Positions 34,055 to 43,443 of a stretch of 64,000 nt of DNA are shown one piece after another (the first letter of the stretch is position 1; each line of letters starts with the position of its first letter). Made by a program: the position numbers and the translations under genes. The DNA is taken from NCBI GenBank assembly GCA_020250125.1, contig JADCEL010000054.1, forward strand, positions 1 through 64,000. Reading direction: 5' to 3'. The notes under the pieces are model-generated. The model was given only the letters and a program-made list of their open reading frames with translations, was not told the DNA's origin and ran no database searches. Source of the stretch: Rhodobacter sp. (GTDB lineage: Bacteria > Pseudomonadota > Alphaproteobacteria > Rhodobacterales > Rhodobacteraceae).

Positions 34055-35133
34055 CGCGGCACCTTCGCTTTCTTCCGCATGGCCTCGGCAAAGCGGATGG
34101 CGGCGGCGACGGCGCGGTAATGCTCGGGGCGGATTTCCTGACCGATGTCCACGGTGGCGAACAGCGCGCGGGCCGTTGGCGGATCGCGGTGAACGGGAAT
34201 TCCCGCCTCTGCCGCCTTTTCCCTGATCCGGGCGGCGACCGCATCAACCCCCTTGGCCACACAGACCGGGGCGGCCCCTGCGGCGCGGTCCCAGCGCAGG
34301 GCAACGGCATAGTGCTGCGGGTTGACGACGATCACATCGGATCGCGGCACGTCCAGCAGCATCCGGTTCGCCGCAATCTCTTCGCCGCGCTGGCGCCGCT
34401 GCGCCTTCATGTGCGGGTCGCCTTCGGATTGCTTGAATTCATCGATCAGGTCCTGGTGCGACATGCGGTTGCGGTGCATGAATTGCGCGCGCTGCCACAG
34501 CAGGTCGATCACCCCGGTCACGGCCGCAATCAGCAGCACGAGGCACAGGAAGGAAACGGACAGGTCCATCAGTTGCGTGGTGGACAGCGCAGGCGAAAGA
34601 TCTGCCGCATGCACAATCTCTGGCAGGCGTGATGTCAGGAACATGCCAAGCACCACCGACACGATGGTCAGCTTGACCGTGCTCTTGGCGAATTCAAACA
34701 GCCCCTCCCGCCCGAACTTGTGGCCCAGGGTCGCCAGCGGGTTCAGCCGTGACAGCTTCGGCTCCAGTTTCTGCGGGGCAAAGGTCAGCGCGTTCTGCGC
34801 CAGCACCGCAAGCACGGCCGCGCCGCCCGGCAGCAGAACGAAGGGTGCCATTGCCCGGGCGGTGTCGGCGATCAGGGCGGCCAGCGGGGCCGCGCCGTTC
34901 CGGGTCATCGCGGTGCTCAGCCGGTCAGCCTCGCCCAGAACCGAAGCACCGATCTGCGCCACCTCCTTCACCGCATCAGGCCCTGCCGAAAGACAGGCAA
35001 GCAGGAAGCCCCCGTAGGTCGCCGCTGTGATCATGTCCTGTGACTGCGGCACCTCGCCGCGCTCGCGCGCGTCCGACAGCCGCTTTGGCGTGGGGTCGTG
35101 GATTTTCTCGCCACTGTCCTCGTCCTCTGACAT
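34051..35133 (-). CDS. flhB: Flagellar export switch protein FlhB
   Basis: The 360-residue inner-membrane protein has four membrane segments and a cytoplasmic domain that controls substrate-class switching. The N-terminus GEKIHDPTPKRLSDARERGEVPQSQD is canonical. The autocleavage site reads NPQH rather than the usual NPTH (VVNPQHYAVALRWD). The NP pair, where cleavage occurs, is intact. It overlaps fliR by one base and the downstream fliJ-like gene by four. Confidence 0.94.
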   Translation of the reverse strand: MSEDEDSGEKIHDPTPKRLSDARERGEVPQSQDMITAATYGGFLLACLSAGPDAVKEVAQIGASVLGEADRLSTAMTRNGAAPLAALIADTARAMAPFVLLPGGAAVLAVLAQNALTFAPQKLEPKLSRLNPLATLGHKFGREGLFEFAKSTVKLTIVSVVLGMFLTSRLPEIVHAADLSPALSTTQLMDLSVSFLCLVLLIAAVTGVIDLLWQRAQFMHRNRMSHQDLIDEFKQSEGDPHMKAQRRQRGEEIAANRMLLDVPRSDVIVVNPQHYAVALRWDRAAGAAPVCVAKGVDAVAARIREKAAEAGIPVHRDPPTARALFATVDIGQEIRPEHYRAVAAAIRFAEAMRKKAKVPR

Positions 35134-35909
35134 CAGGGCACCGCGAAAGGTGCGGCAAAAAACCCGTTCAGCGCGGCCAGCCAGACAGCCAGCGCCAGCG
35201 GCGCGCTCAGCGCCAGCAGCACCAGCCCCCCCGCCGTCAGCGCCGGTGCCCCGACAAAGGCCACCATCAGCTGCGGCATGGCCCGGTTGATGACGCCAAG
35301 CGCCAGGTTGTACAGGAAGGACGCAATCACGAAAGGTGCGGCCAGCGAAAAGCCTGTCGCAAATGCGCGGGTGACCTGCGCAAGGCCCCAGTCCGCCATG
35401 TCAGCGGCGTCGGGCAGCCTGCCCACCGGCAGGATGTCATAGCTCAGGATGAAGTATTCGGCACAGCTGACATGCAGATCGGCAGCCATGGCAAGGGCCA
35501 GCCCCGAAATGGTCAGCAGATGGCCGATGGCCGGCTGCGGCTCGGCCCCGGCACCGGCCAGAAGCTGGGCCAGCGACGTGGCCTGGGCCGCGATGGCCCC
35601 GGCAATCTGCAAGGCATGGACAAAAAGGCGCAAGGCCGCGCCCAGCGCCAGCCCTGTGGCCGTTTCTGTCAGGAACACCGCCCAGAACCCCTGATCCATC
35701 GGCGGAATGTCAGCAGCGACAGCGGGAAAGATGACGGCGGTAAAGGCCAGCGCCAGCACCAGCCGGATGCGCTGGGGTACCACAAGCTCTCCGAACGCGG
35801 GCAAAAGCGCCATGGCGGCCCCGACGCGCAGCAGCACGACAAAGCCCGTCCACAGCAGGGTTTCCCCGATGCCCGCAAGCTGGGCAAGCGTTCCGATCAT
35901 CTCTGTCAT
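35133..35909 (-). CDS. fliR: Flagellar export gate protein FliR
   Basis: The 258-residue protein has about six membrane helices and the conserved LLRVGAAMALLPAFGE, LVPQRIRLVLALAFT and GLALGAALRLFVHALQIAGA regions. The start at 35909 (MTEMIGTLAQLAG) lies in an ATGA overlap with flhA; the longer ORF-track form reads flhA in another frame. It works with FliP and FliQ in the export channel. Confidence 0.93.
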   Translation of the reverse strand: MTEMIGTLAQLAGIGETLLWTGFVVLLRVGAAMALLPAFGELVVPQRIRLVLALAFTAVIFPAVAADIPPMDQGFWAVFLTETATGLALGAALRLFVHALQIAGAIAAQATSLAQLLAGAGAEPQPAIGHLLTISGLALAMAADLHVSCAEYFILSYDILPVGRLPDAADMADWGLAQVTRAFATGFSLAAPFVIASFLYNLALGVINRAMPQLMVAFVGAPALTAGGLVLLALSAPLALAVWLAALNGFFAAPFAVP

Positions 35910-37984
35910 GGCGCGACCAGACCGACCATGGCGGGCCGCGCCTCCATCCCGATTTCCTCGTAAGACAGGACCGGGGCGGTCAGCCCCTTGGCCAGCAACA
36001 CGGTGCGCAGGAAGCGCCGCCGCAGGGTCGATGTGACAAAGGCGGGCTGAACCCCCATTTCCGTGGCGCGGGCCAGTTTTTCGGACAGGGCATTGGCCAG
36101 CCGGTTGAACTGATCGGGGGGCAGGGCCACGTCCCGCAGGCCGCGTTCGCCTTCGATCTGGTATTGCCCGAAGGTGCGTTCCCATTCCGGTGCAAGCTGG
36201 ATCAGCGGAATGGTGCCATCCGCCCGCTTCAGCTCGGCCACCATCTGAAAGCCAAGCCGGTGGCGGACATGTTCGCAGACGGCTTCCGGTGTGGCCAGGG
36301 CCCTTGCCTCGGCCACCGCTTCCAGGATCAGGGGCAGGTTGCGGATCGACACGCGTTCGTCCAGCAACAGCCGCATCACCGCCAGCAGAAGATCAACCGG
36401 CACCTTTTCCGGCACCAGTTCGTCCAGCAGCCGCCGGTTTGCCTCGGCGCGGGCCGTGTCGGACAGGTTGACGAATTCATCCAGCAGCCGGCGCAATCCG
36501 CGCAGGGAAAGCAGGCGGGCCATGTTGGCCTTCAGCACTTCCAGAAGATGGGTTGCCAGAACCTCGGCCGGGGTCACCACGGTCAGGCCGGAGATTGCCG
36601 CATCTTCCTGCCGGTCGGGCGGAATCCATCGCGCCGGCGCGCCATAGACCGGCTCGCGCACGTCCTGGCCTTCGGGGGCGTCCACACCTTCGGACAGAAG
36701 CACCAGCACGCGGTCAGGGACCAGCAGGTCGCGCACCCGTTCGACGCCCTGCAGCCGGATGCGGTAGCAGCCCGGCGGCAGCATCGGATCATCCGTCAGC
36801 CGGATTTCGGGCAGGATCAGACCGAAGGCGGTCGCGACATGCGTGCGCATGTTGGTGATGCGCGCATCGAGGCCCGTTGCCGGGTCCAGCACCATCGCGA
36901 CCAGGGTGGGCGAGAATTCCACGTGGATCTCGTCGAAATCCAGCACATCGCCCAGGGGCCTGCGCCGGGGCGGGGTCTCTGCCGGCATGTCTTCCGGCGG
37001 CGGGGCGGCACCGCGCATATGGGCCAGTACCGCCAGCGCGCCCAGGGCGGCCGCACCCAGCATGAAGGGGATGAAGGGCATTCCCGGCACAAGGGCAAAC
37101 AGCGCCATAAGCACCGCAACCGTGCCCAGCGCCCCCGGATACCGGCCCAGCTGGCGGAAGAAGGCAAGATCGGCCGCCCCTTTCGCCCCGCCGCGCGTCA
37201 GCAGAAGGGCGGTCGCCACGGAAATGATCACGGCGGGTATCTGGCTGACCAGCCCGTCGCCCACGGTCAGGATCGCATAGGTTTCAAAGGCCGTGCCTGT
37301 GGGCATGTCATGCACGAAGATGCCCATGATCAGGCCCATCACGATGTTCAGCGCGGTGATCAGCAGGCCCGCAACCGCATCGCCCTTGACGAATTTCGAC
37401 GCCCCGTCGAGCGAGCCGAAAAAGTTCGTCTCAGCCAGTTCCTGTTCGCGCCGCGCCTTGGCCTCGGCATGATTGATCGCGCCTGCGGACATGTCGCTGT
37501 CGATGGCAAGCTGGCGGCCCGGCATGCCGTCCAGTGCAAAGCGCGCGCCGACCTCGGCCATGCGGCCTGCGCCCTTGGTGATGACGATGAAGTTCACGAT
37601 CATCAGCACGCAGAAAATCACCACGCCCAGCAGCAGGCTGCCGTCCATGATGAAGTTGGCGAAGCCTTCGATCACATGCCCGGCGGCATCGGTGCCGGTA
37701 TGGCCCTGCCCGATGATCAGCTTGGTTGACGAGACGTTCAGCGAAAGGCGCAGCAGCAGGCTGGCCAGCAGAATGGTCGGAAAGGCCGAAAAATCCAGCG
37801 GCCGTTCAATGAACAGCGCCACCGTCAGCATCAGGATCGCCAGCGCAAAGGACAGGGCAAGCCCGATGTCCAGCATCCAGGCCGGCACCGGCAGCACCAT
37901 CATGGCGATCACCGCCATCAGCGCCAGCGCCAGCAGGATGGTGGGCTGGAACACCTCGCGCATGGTCACGGCAGGAAAGATCAC
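35906..37984 (-). CDS. flhA: Flagellar export apparatus protein FlhA
   Basis: The 692-residue protein has eight N-terminal membrane helices, the FHIPEP signature region (LLLRLSLNVSSTKLIIGQGHTG) and a large cytoplasmic domain that docks chaperone-substrate complexes (LQGVERVRDLLVPDRV, RWIPPDRQEDAAISG). The GTG at 37984 overlaps the upstream stop in GTGA; an ATG seven codons in (MREVFQPTILLA) is an alternative start. Length matches the family. Confidence 0.94.
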   Translation of the reverse strand: MIFPAVTMREVFQPTILLALALMAVIAMMVLPVPAWMLDIGLALSFALAILMLTVALFIERPLDFSAFPTILLASLLLRLSLNVSSTKLIIGQGHTGTDAAGHVIEGFANFIMDGSLLLGVVIFCVLMIVNFIVITKGAGRMAEVGARFALDGMPGRQLAIDSDMSAGAINHAEAKARREQELAETNFFGSLDGASKFVKGDAVAGLLITALNIVMGLIMGIFVHDMPTGTAFETYAILTVGDGLVSQIPAVIISVATALLLTRGGAKGAADLAFFRQLGRYPGALGTVAVLMALFALVPGMPFIPFMLGAAALGALAVLAHMRGAAPPPEDMPAETPPRRRPLGDVLDFDEIHVEFSPTLVAMVLDPATGLDARITNMRTHVATAFGLILPEIRLTDDPMLPPGCYRIRLQGVERVRDLLVPDRVLVLLSEGVDAPEGQDVREPVYGAPARWIPPDRQEDAAISGLTVVTPAEVLATHLLEVLKANMARLLSLRGLRRLLDEFVNLSDTARAEANRRLLDELVPEKVPVDLLLAVMRLLLDERVSIRNLPLILEAVAEARALATPEAVCEHVRHRLGFQMVAELKRADGTIPLIQLAPEWERTFGQYQIEGERGLRDVALPPDQFNRLANALSEKLARATEMGVQPAFVTSTLRRRFLRTVLLAKGLTAPVLSYEEIGMEARPAMVGLVAP

Positions 37985-38673
37985 GGCGCGGCTCCGATCA
38001 GGGCGAACCCGCCTTCGACCTGTGGCACCAGTGACCCAAGGCTGCCCGTGGCACCGGCCTGCAACAGCGGAAAGCGGTTTTCGCGCGTCGCACCGGCCAG
38101 CAGCGGCATCTGCCCCCCTGTGTCCAGCCCGTCATGCAGCTGATTGAAGCGGGCACGGTAGCGGTCGGCATTTTCCGGCGTGCGCGAATGATAGGCTGCG
38201 GCGGCATCCGGCCAGCTTCCGGTTTCGGCGAACAGGCCCAGCAGGAATTGCGCCGCGTAACGTGCATTCGCCGTGGGGTCGAACATCGCGGCCACGTCGG
38301 GAAAGGCCCCGGCGTGCCAGCGGTGGTTGATCTGAAAACAGCCGATGTCGAAATTCGTGCCGCCCTCTGCCTGATACGCGGCCACGGCGCGCCTGGCTTC
38401 GCTGCTGCTGTCGTACCAGGCGCCGTCGCCGCCGAAATTCACCGTCCACGGCCAGGGGCGCTGATGCCCCCCCCGGTTGCGGCCACTTTCCGCCAGGGCG
38501 ATTGCCTGCAGAACGGACAGCGGCACGCCTGTCTCTTCGGCGGCCAGCACCGTGGCGCGTTCGCACAGGGCTGCCGGGTCGGTCGCGCCCTGCGCCATTG
38601 CGCCGCAAAGACCGCAGGCGGCGGCCAGGGCGCCTGCAATCCGCAAACGGTGCCAGAAATGCGCGTGACTCAT
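37981..38673 (-). CDS. Flagellar-cluster lytic transglycosylase (SltF-like)
   Basis: The 230-residue protein has a signal peptide (AGALAAACGLCGAMAQG) and an SLT-type domain with the catalytic glutamate in AIALAESGRN, the core IGCFQINHRWH, and AAAYHSRTPENADRY. Rhodobacter sphaeroides uses SltF to open peptidoglycan for the rod, since its FlgJ lacks the muramidase domain. Position next to flhA fits the same role. The ATG at 38673 is preferred; a GTG three codons upstream is possible. Confidence 0.87.
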   Translation of the reverse strand: MSHAHFWHRLRIAGALAAACGLCGAMAQGATDPAALCERATVLAAEETGVPLSVLQAIALAESGRNRGGHQRPWPWTVNFGGDGAWYDSSSEARRAVAAYQAEGGTNFDIGCFQINHRWHAGAFPDVAAMFDPTANARYAAQFLLGLFAETGSWPDAAAAYHSRTPENADRYRARFNQLHDGLDTGGQMPLLAGATRENRFPLLQAGATGSLGSLVPQVEGGFALIGAAP

Positions 38674-38750
38674 GGGTTTCACCCTGTTCGGCCCTGAAGG
38701 CGTTCGGCGTGGCCAAGCTGGCGGAAATGTCTTTCGATTCGGTAAGCCGG

Positions 38751-41057
38751 TCAGGGTTGCGGCTGCTCGGGCGCAGGGGTTGCCTCCAGCAGCGACAGGA
38801 TGGCGTCGCGGGTCTTGGCGCTGTCTTCCAGCAGGGCGCGTCCCTGGGCCAGGGGGGCGTTCCCGTCCGGCGGCAGGACCGGTCGATCAGGGGACAGCTG
38901 TTGCAGCGCCGCGCGCACGGCGTCGCTGCCCAGGTCGGCGCTGGCCGCCCAGTCCTGCGCGCGCCACAGGGCTGCGGCCTCTGCCGCCGGATCGCCCGCT
39001 TCGGCAAAGGCGCGCGCCGCTGCGGCTTGGTCGCCCAGTTTCTCCAGCGCTTCTGCCCGCAGCCGGCTGATTTCCGGGCCATCAAGGCCCGCTATGCCGC
39101 GCAGCGCCGTTCGGGCGTCGCCGCGCCGCAGTTCGGCCCGTGCCAGGCTTTCCGCAGTTGACGCATCGGTGGCATCGGGCAGCCAGCGCAGGGCCTCATC
39201 GGCGAAGCCAAGGCCAAGCAGCCGGTCGGCGATGCTTTTGCGCAGGGCGTTGTCCAGCGGGGGCACCGGGCTGTCCTGGGGCAGAACCGCATGGGTCAGA
39301 AGCGCGGAATCCTGCCCCTTTCCGGCCAGCATCGCCCAAAGCCCTTCCACATCGGCTGCGTCGGCCCGGGGACTCCGGCTGAAGGCCGCGTCAAAATCGC
39401 CGGTCGAGGCCAGGGCCAGCATTTCGGCCCGGATGAGCGGCGCTTGCAGTTCCGTGCCCTGGCTTTCATGCAGGTGCGCGCCCAGTTCCACGATGGTCGC
39501 CTCGTCCACGGACTGCCCCAACTCAAGCTGCGTGTCCACAAGGTCAAGCAGGGCAAGGCGGGCGCCCGGGCCACCTGACTCGCGCAAGGTGCCCAGTCTT
39601 TCCGCCGCATCCTGCAGGTTGCCGCGTTCGCGGTCGAGCTGGGCCTGCAGGATTTCGGCGGCGGGGCCCGCCGCACCGGGCGCGCGCCAGATGGCATCGC
39701 GAATCATCTGCGCCGTCGAGATATCGCCGATAGAGAGCATCTTTTCGGCCAAAGGTGCCCCGAGATGCCGGCGCAGGTGCAAGGGAAGCGACGAAAAGGC
39801 CAGGGCCACGCTTTTGGCATCGGGGCCTTGACCCGGTTTCAGGAGAGGCTCGGCCAGTGTTGCCCACAGCGCGACAGAACCGGTGCAGTCAATCTGACCC
39901 GCAAAGGGGCTTCCCGAAGGGGCCGCCTGATCATCCAGAATATGCGCCATTGCCGTCCACAGGGGTGCCTCGGGAAAGTCGGTGCCAAAGCCGGCCAGAA
40001 CATTGCGCGCTTCCGCTCCGAAGCCGAAAAACAGGTTCAGCCGGACAAGACGCGCCAGCGCCTCGGGGTCCGGCCGGTCGAATTCGCCGACAAGGGTGTT
40101 CCGCGCCTCGGTCATCTGCACCACAAAGGGGCGGTCATCGCCCCAGGCCGCTATGTCGAGGTCAGAATCCGGCAGGCACGCGCCGCCGTCCGGTGTCAGG
40201 GCGGGGTCCCCGGTGTTGACAGGGGCGGCCTCTATCCCCGGAATGCCTTCGATGGCCATATGTGCCGTGGCTTCGGTGTCGGGCCCGATCATCCGCGATC
40301 CGGGCCGGTTCGCAGGAAACGACGGATCATCCACATCGATCACACCGGCGGTCGCCGCGCGCCCCAGTTCCTGCAAAAGCCCAAGGCGCAGGCCCTGCAC
40401 GCCGGGGGGCGGTGTTTCTTCCCGGCTCAGACCGAAGGGCACGGCAGGCGCCGAATTCTGCACCTGCGGCACCATCCCCGGCGGGAACGGGGCCGGGGCC
40501 ATGCCCGCTTCGGCGGTTGCGCCGTCGTCCGGCGTCGCCTGCCGGGGGGTGGGGCGGATGGTGGCGGGCAGGATTGCACCATCGCCCGGCGGGTCCGGGC
40601 GATCAGGTGCCGGGCGCGGGCGCAGGGGCGGAACGACCCGGGCGGTCAGCATGGGCTGGGGGCGCCCGTCCAGACCAAGCTCGAACGGCGGGTCGCCCTC
40701 GGGCGGGCCATCGCGCAGATCGATCACGATGATGTCCGGCCGGAAGGCAAAGGGAACGGCATGACAGGCACAGGCGACGCCGATCTGCAGGTTGCCCGTC
40801 TCGGGATCGGCCCAGACCGATGAAAGCCGGTCCTTGGTGATGACGCGGAAGACCTTTGTCAGATCATAGGGCACCGCCCCCCCCGCCAGCCGAAGCTCGT
40901 ATCCGCCCGGTGTGCGGCCAAGCTGCCAGTCGGCCCTGTCGGGAAGATCGACAACCAGCCGGGTAAATCCGGGGTGATCCCCCGCCTTCACGCGTGCCGT
41001 CTGCGCAGACGCAAAGCCGGGGATGACAAGGGCTGCAAGGATCAGCAAGGCCTTCAT
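38751..41057 (-). CDS. Large periplasmic AMIN-like and TPR-rich flagellar-cluster protein
   Basis: The 768-residue protein has a signal peptide (LLILAALVIPGFASA). It then has a beta-rich N-domain resembling AMIN (HPGFTRLVVDLPDRADWQLG ... DIIVIDLRDG), which binds peptidoglycan in other proteins. A proline-rich linker of about 120 residues follows, then a long alanine-rich helical region with TPR-like repeats (LARAELRRGDARTALRGIAG ... AAAARAFAEAGDPAAEAAAL). It overlaps motA by four bases, so it is expressed with the stator gene. The family is unnamed to my knowledge. A periplasmic scaffold linking stator or rod to the cell wall is plausible but unproven. Confidence 0.75.
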   Translation of the reverse strand: MKALLILAALVIPGFASAQTARVKAGDHPGFTRLVVDLPDRADWQLGRTPGGYELRLAGGAVPYDLTKVFRVITKDRLSSVWADPETGNLQIGVACACHAVPFAFRPDIIVIDLRDGPPEGDPPFELGLDGRPQPMLTARVVPPLRPRPAPDRPDPPGDGAILPATIRPTPRQATPDDGATAEAGMAPAPFPPGMVPQVQNSAPAVPFGLSREETPPPGVQGLRLGLLQELGRAATAGVIDVDDPSFPANRPGSRMIGPDTEATAHMAIEGIPGIEAAPVNTGDPALTPDGGACLPDSDLDIAAWGDDRPFVVQMTEARNTLVGEFDRPDPEALARLVRLNLFFGFGAEARNVLAGFGTDFPEAPLWTAMAHILDDQAAPSGSPFAGQIDCTGSVALWATLAEPLLKPGQGPDAKSVALAFSSLPLHLRRHLGAPLAEKMLSIGDISTAQMIRDAIWRAPGAAGPAAEILQAQLDRERGNLQDAAERLGTLRESGGPGARLALLDLVDTQLELGQSVDEATIVELGAHLHESQGTELQAPLIRAEMLALASTGDFDAAFSRSPRADAADVEGLWAMLAGKGQDSALLTHAVLPQDSPVPPLDNALRKSIADRLLGLGFADEALRWLPDATDASTAESLARAELRRGDARTALRGIAGLDGPEISRLRAEALEKLGDQAAAARAFAEAGDPAAEAAALWRAQDWAASADLGSDAVRAALQQLSPDRPVLPPDGNAPLAQGRALLEDSAKTRDAILSLLEATPAPEQPQP

Positions 41058-41923
41058 GCGGCTTCTTTCTTCAGGGCGCGCAGGGCCTCTTCCAGATCGC
41101 CGAAACTGGGGCGGACATCATGGGGCGTGTTCTGACGCCCGACCTCGATGCAGATATTGGCGGGGTGGTTGTGCAGGTTGGCCACCAGAACCTCACGGAT
41201 CAGCTGGTAGAAATGCGCATCCGCCTCGACCACGCTTTTCACCCGCACCGAGAAGGGTCCGACCAGGCCATAGGCCAGGAAGACGCCCAGAAAGGTGCCG
41301 ACAAGCGCCCCCCCGATCATCTTTCCCAGAATCTCGGGGGGCTGGTCGATCGATCCCATGGTCTTGATCACGCCCAGAACGGCGGCCACGATGCCGAGGG
41401 CGGGCAAGCCGTCTGCAACGGTCTGAAGCGCGTGGCTGGAATGCAGGGCGTGATGCATCTGCGTTTCCATGCGCTTGTCCAGAACCTCTTCCACCTGATG
41501 CGGATCGTCATAGTTCATCGAGGCGGCGCGCAGCGTGTCGCAGATCAGATCGACGGCGTCATGATCGGCCTGGATGCGCGGGTAGCGTCCGAAGACCGAA
41601 GAGCTTCCGGGTTGCTCGATATGTTCTTCCAGCGCCACGGGGTTGGACTTTGCGATCCGGATCAGTTCGAAAAGAAGGCACAGCAGATCGCGGTAGTCGG
41701 ACGTCTGCCAGCGCGGTCCCTTGAAGACCTTGCCCAGGTCGCGCAGCGTTCCCTTGATCGAGGCCGTGTCATTGGACAGAAGAAAGGCCCCAACAGCGGC
41801 ACCGCCGATCATGATCATCTCGAAGGGCAGGGCTTTGAGGATGATGCCCATCTTGCCCCCGGCCAGCATGTAGCCGCCGAAGACCATGATGAAGATCACC
41901 AGGATTCCGATTGCGCCGATCAT
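41054..41923 (-). CDS. motA: Flagellar stator protein MotA
   Basis: The 289-residue protein is the proton-channel subunit with four membrane helices. It has the conserved PALGIVAAVLGVIKTMGSID and MIGGALVGTFLGVFLAYGLVGP regions, which include the functional prolines, and the charged cytoplasmic loop (ALEEHIEQPGSSSVFGRYP). MotB is not adjacent or elsewhere in the window, which is unusual for enteric-type loci. Confidence 0.94.
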   Translation of the reverse strand: MIGAIGILVIFIMVFGGYMLAGGKMGIILKALPFEMIMIGGAAVGAFLLSNDTASIKGTLRDLGKVFKGPRWQTSDYRDLLCLLFELIRIAKSNPVALEEHIEQPGSSSVFGRYPRIQADHDAVDLICDTLRAASMNYDDPHQVEEVLDKRMETQMHHALHSSHALQTVADGLPALGIVAAVLGVIKTMGSIDQPPEILGKMIGGALVGTFLGVFLAYGLVGPFSVRVKSVVEADAHFYQLIREVLVANLHNHPANICIEVGRQNTPHDVRPSFGDLEEALRALKKEAA

Positions 41924-41981
41924 GCCCCACTCCCGCTGCGTGCCGGCACGCTGCCAGACCCCGGTTAAGAAACCGTCTCAC

Positions 41982-42539
41982 TCACTCTGTCGGGGCACCG
42001 GCGTTGCGGCTGGCCAGCAGGATGGTCACGGCATAGGCCTTGTTCGCGGTCATCCCGCCCAGGATGGCCGCCGCCGCATCGGGTTTCATCCGGCCGAGGA
42101 AACCGGCCGCAAATTCCGGGGCCATCTGCTCGAACAGGGGGGCCGCATCCTTTGGCTTCATCGCCTCGTAGACGGTGGTCAGTCTGGCCAGATCCGATTC
42201 GGCGGCTCCGTCGGCCATGGTCAGGGTCGCGGACAGCTTTGCTTCGGTTTCGGTCAGCGCGACGAGCCGCGCCTCGATGGCCTGCCCGGCCAGGGCAAGG
42301 GCGGAAAGCCGGTCATTCAGGGCGTTTTCCTGCGCTGCCACGCGCTGCTCGCGCCTGGTCAGGGCTTCTGCCAGGGCCACGGGGGGCTGCGGACAGACCA
42401 GAGGCTCGGATGATGTTGCAGGCGCATTGGCAACCGCCTCGTTCACGCCCAGCCCAAGACGGATCGCGCCAGAGGCCACAAGGGTCAGCATCAGAAGACC
42501 CAGAATGCCCCGGCCCGGCTGCCTGCGTGTCCGCTTCAT
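41982..42539 (-). CDS. MotE-like flagellar protein
   Basis: The 185-residue protein has one N-terminal membrane segment, a central coiled coil (EALTRREQRVAAQENALNDRLSALALAGQAIEARL) and a C-terminal MgtE_N-like helical domain (VYEAMKPKDAAPLFEQM ... FLGRMKPDAAAAILGGM). This is the MotE/FliK-associated architecture; MotE chaperones periplasmic MotC in Rhizobium. It overlaps the upstream membrane protein gene by four bases. Confidence 0.82.
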   Translation of the reverse strand: MKRTRRQPGRGILGLLMLTLVASGAIRLGLGVNEAVANAPATSSEPLVCPQPPVALAEALTRREQRVAAQENALNDRLSALALAGQAIEARLVALTETEAKLSATLTMADGAAESDLARLTTVYEAMKPKDAAPLFEQMAPEFAAGFLGRMKPDAAAAILGGMTANKAYAVTILLASRNAGAPTE

Positions 42540-42904
42540 TCCGCAGCCTCGACCGAACGTTCCGTGCGCCTGCGGACGAAGCGAAGCCGTTCGTCACGCT
42601 CGACCCGATGGGGTTTCGGATCCGGCAGGTCGTGCATTGACGCCATCAGCAGTTCCATCCGGGCCGCGGCCTGTTCGGCCCGGGCCGTCAGCGCTTCCAG
42701 AGAGGTGGCCGAGGCCGAGGCCGACCCCCGTGCCTTGTCCAGCGCGCGCGTCATGTCATCGACCTGCGCGGACAGGACGGCAATCGCCCCGCCCATTCCG
42801 TTTTCCAGCGTGGTGAACCGCTTCAGCCGCCCGGCAAGGATGTAACAGTAGGCCGCCGCCCCGAATGCACCGACGGCAAGCAGGATATCCGCAATCAAGG
42901 TCAT
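42536..42904 (-). CDS. Conserved flagellar-cluster membrane/coiled-coil protein
   Basis: The 122-residue protein has one N-terminal membrane helix (LIADILLAVGAFGAAAYCYILAG) followed by a coiled coil and a basic tail (ERDERLRFVRRRTERS). I recognise no named family. It lies between fliL and the motE-like gene with a four-base overlap, so it is likely a basal-body or stator accessory factor. Confidence 0.65.
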   Translation of the reverse strand: MTLIADILLAVGAFGAAAYCYILAGRLKRFTTLENGMGGAIAVLSAQVDDMTRALDKARGSASASATSLEALTARAEQAAARMELLMASMHDLPDPKPHRVERDERLRFVRRRTERSVEAAE

Positions 42905-42917
42905 TTCGCCTCTTCCC

Positions 42918-43400
42918 TCAGTTCATGACGAATTCTGTCACCAGCAGATCGCGCACGCGGCCTTCGCCGGTCACGATCTGGATGCGGCGGAGCATTTGCG
43001 CGCGCAGGCGCACCAGCGCTGCGGGGTCTTCCAGTTCTGCCGGGTCAACCGCACGCAGATATCCGTTCAGCACATCAAGGATGCGCGGCTTCAGCATCGC
43101 CACCTCTCCGGCATGGGCCGAAGGCACCTCCACCTGGGCGGTGAACCGAAGGTACCGCCCTTCGGCCGCAGACCCCAGTGACAGCACCATCTGTTCGATC
43201 GGCACAAAGGCGATGTCGGGCAGGGCCCCCGCTTCGGCTTTTTCCGCGTCATGCGTCGCGCCGCCGCCAAGCAGCAGACCGGAATAGGTCGCATAGAATG
43301 CACCACCCCCCAGAAGAAGGGCGGCAACGGCCCCGAAGATCAGCGGCTTCTTCGACCGCGTCTTCGGTTCCTGGTCCAGCGTCACGTTGGCATCGGCCAT
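42918..43400 (-). CDS. fliL: Flagellar basal body-associated protein FliL (second copy)
   Basis: The 160-residue protein has a short cytoplasmic tail, one membrane helix (PLIFGAVAALLLGGGAFYATYSG) and the FliL domain (DIAFVPIEQMVLSLGSAAEGRYLRFTAQVEV ... RIQIVTGEGRVRDLLVTEFVMN). It fits the FliL family better than the 33249 copy. The ATG at 43400 follows GAGAGCCCGA. It begins the long minus-strand operon and is divergent from fliF. Confidence 0.92.
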   Translation of the reverse strand: MADANVTLDQEPKTRSKKPLIFGAVAALLLGGGAFYATYSGLLLGGGATHDAEKAEAGALPDIAFVPIEQMVLSLGSAAEGRYLRFTAQVEVPSAHAGEVAMLKPRILDVLNGYLRAVDPAELEDPAALVRLRAQMLRRIQIVTGEGRVRDLLVTEFVMN

Positions 43401-43443
43401 TCGGGCTCTCCTGCGTTGTGCGACCCGATATAGGCAAAAGGTC

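Noticed and set aside
36164-37729. 521-codon plus-strand ORF over flhA
   Set aside because: It is the antisense shadow of a confidently identified gene.
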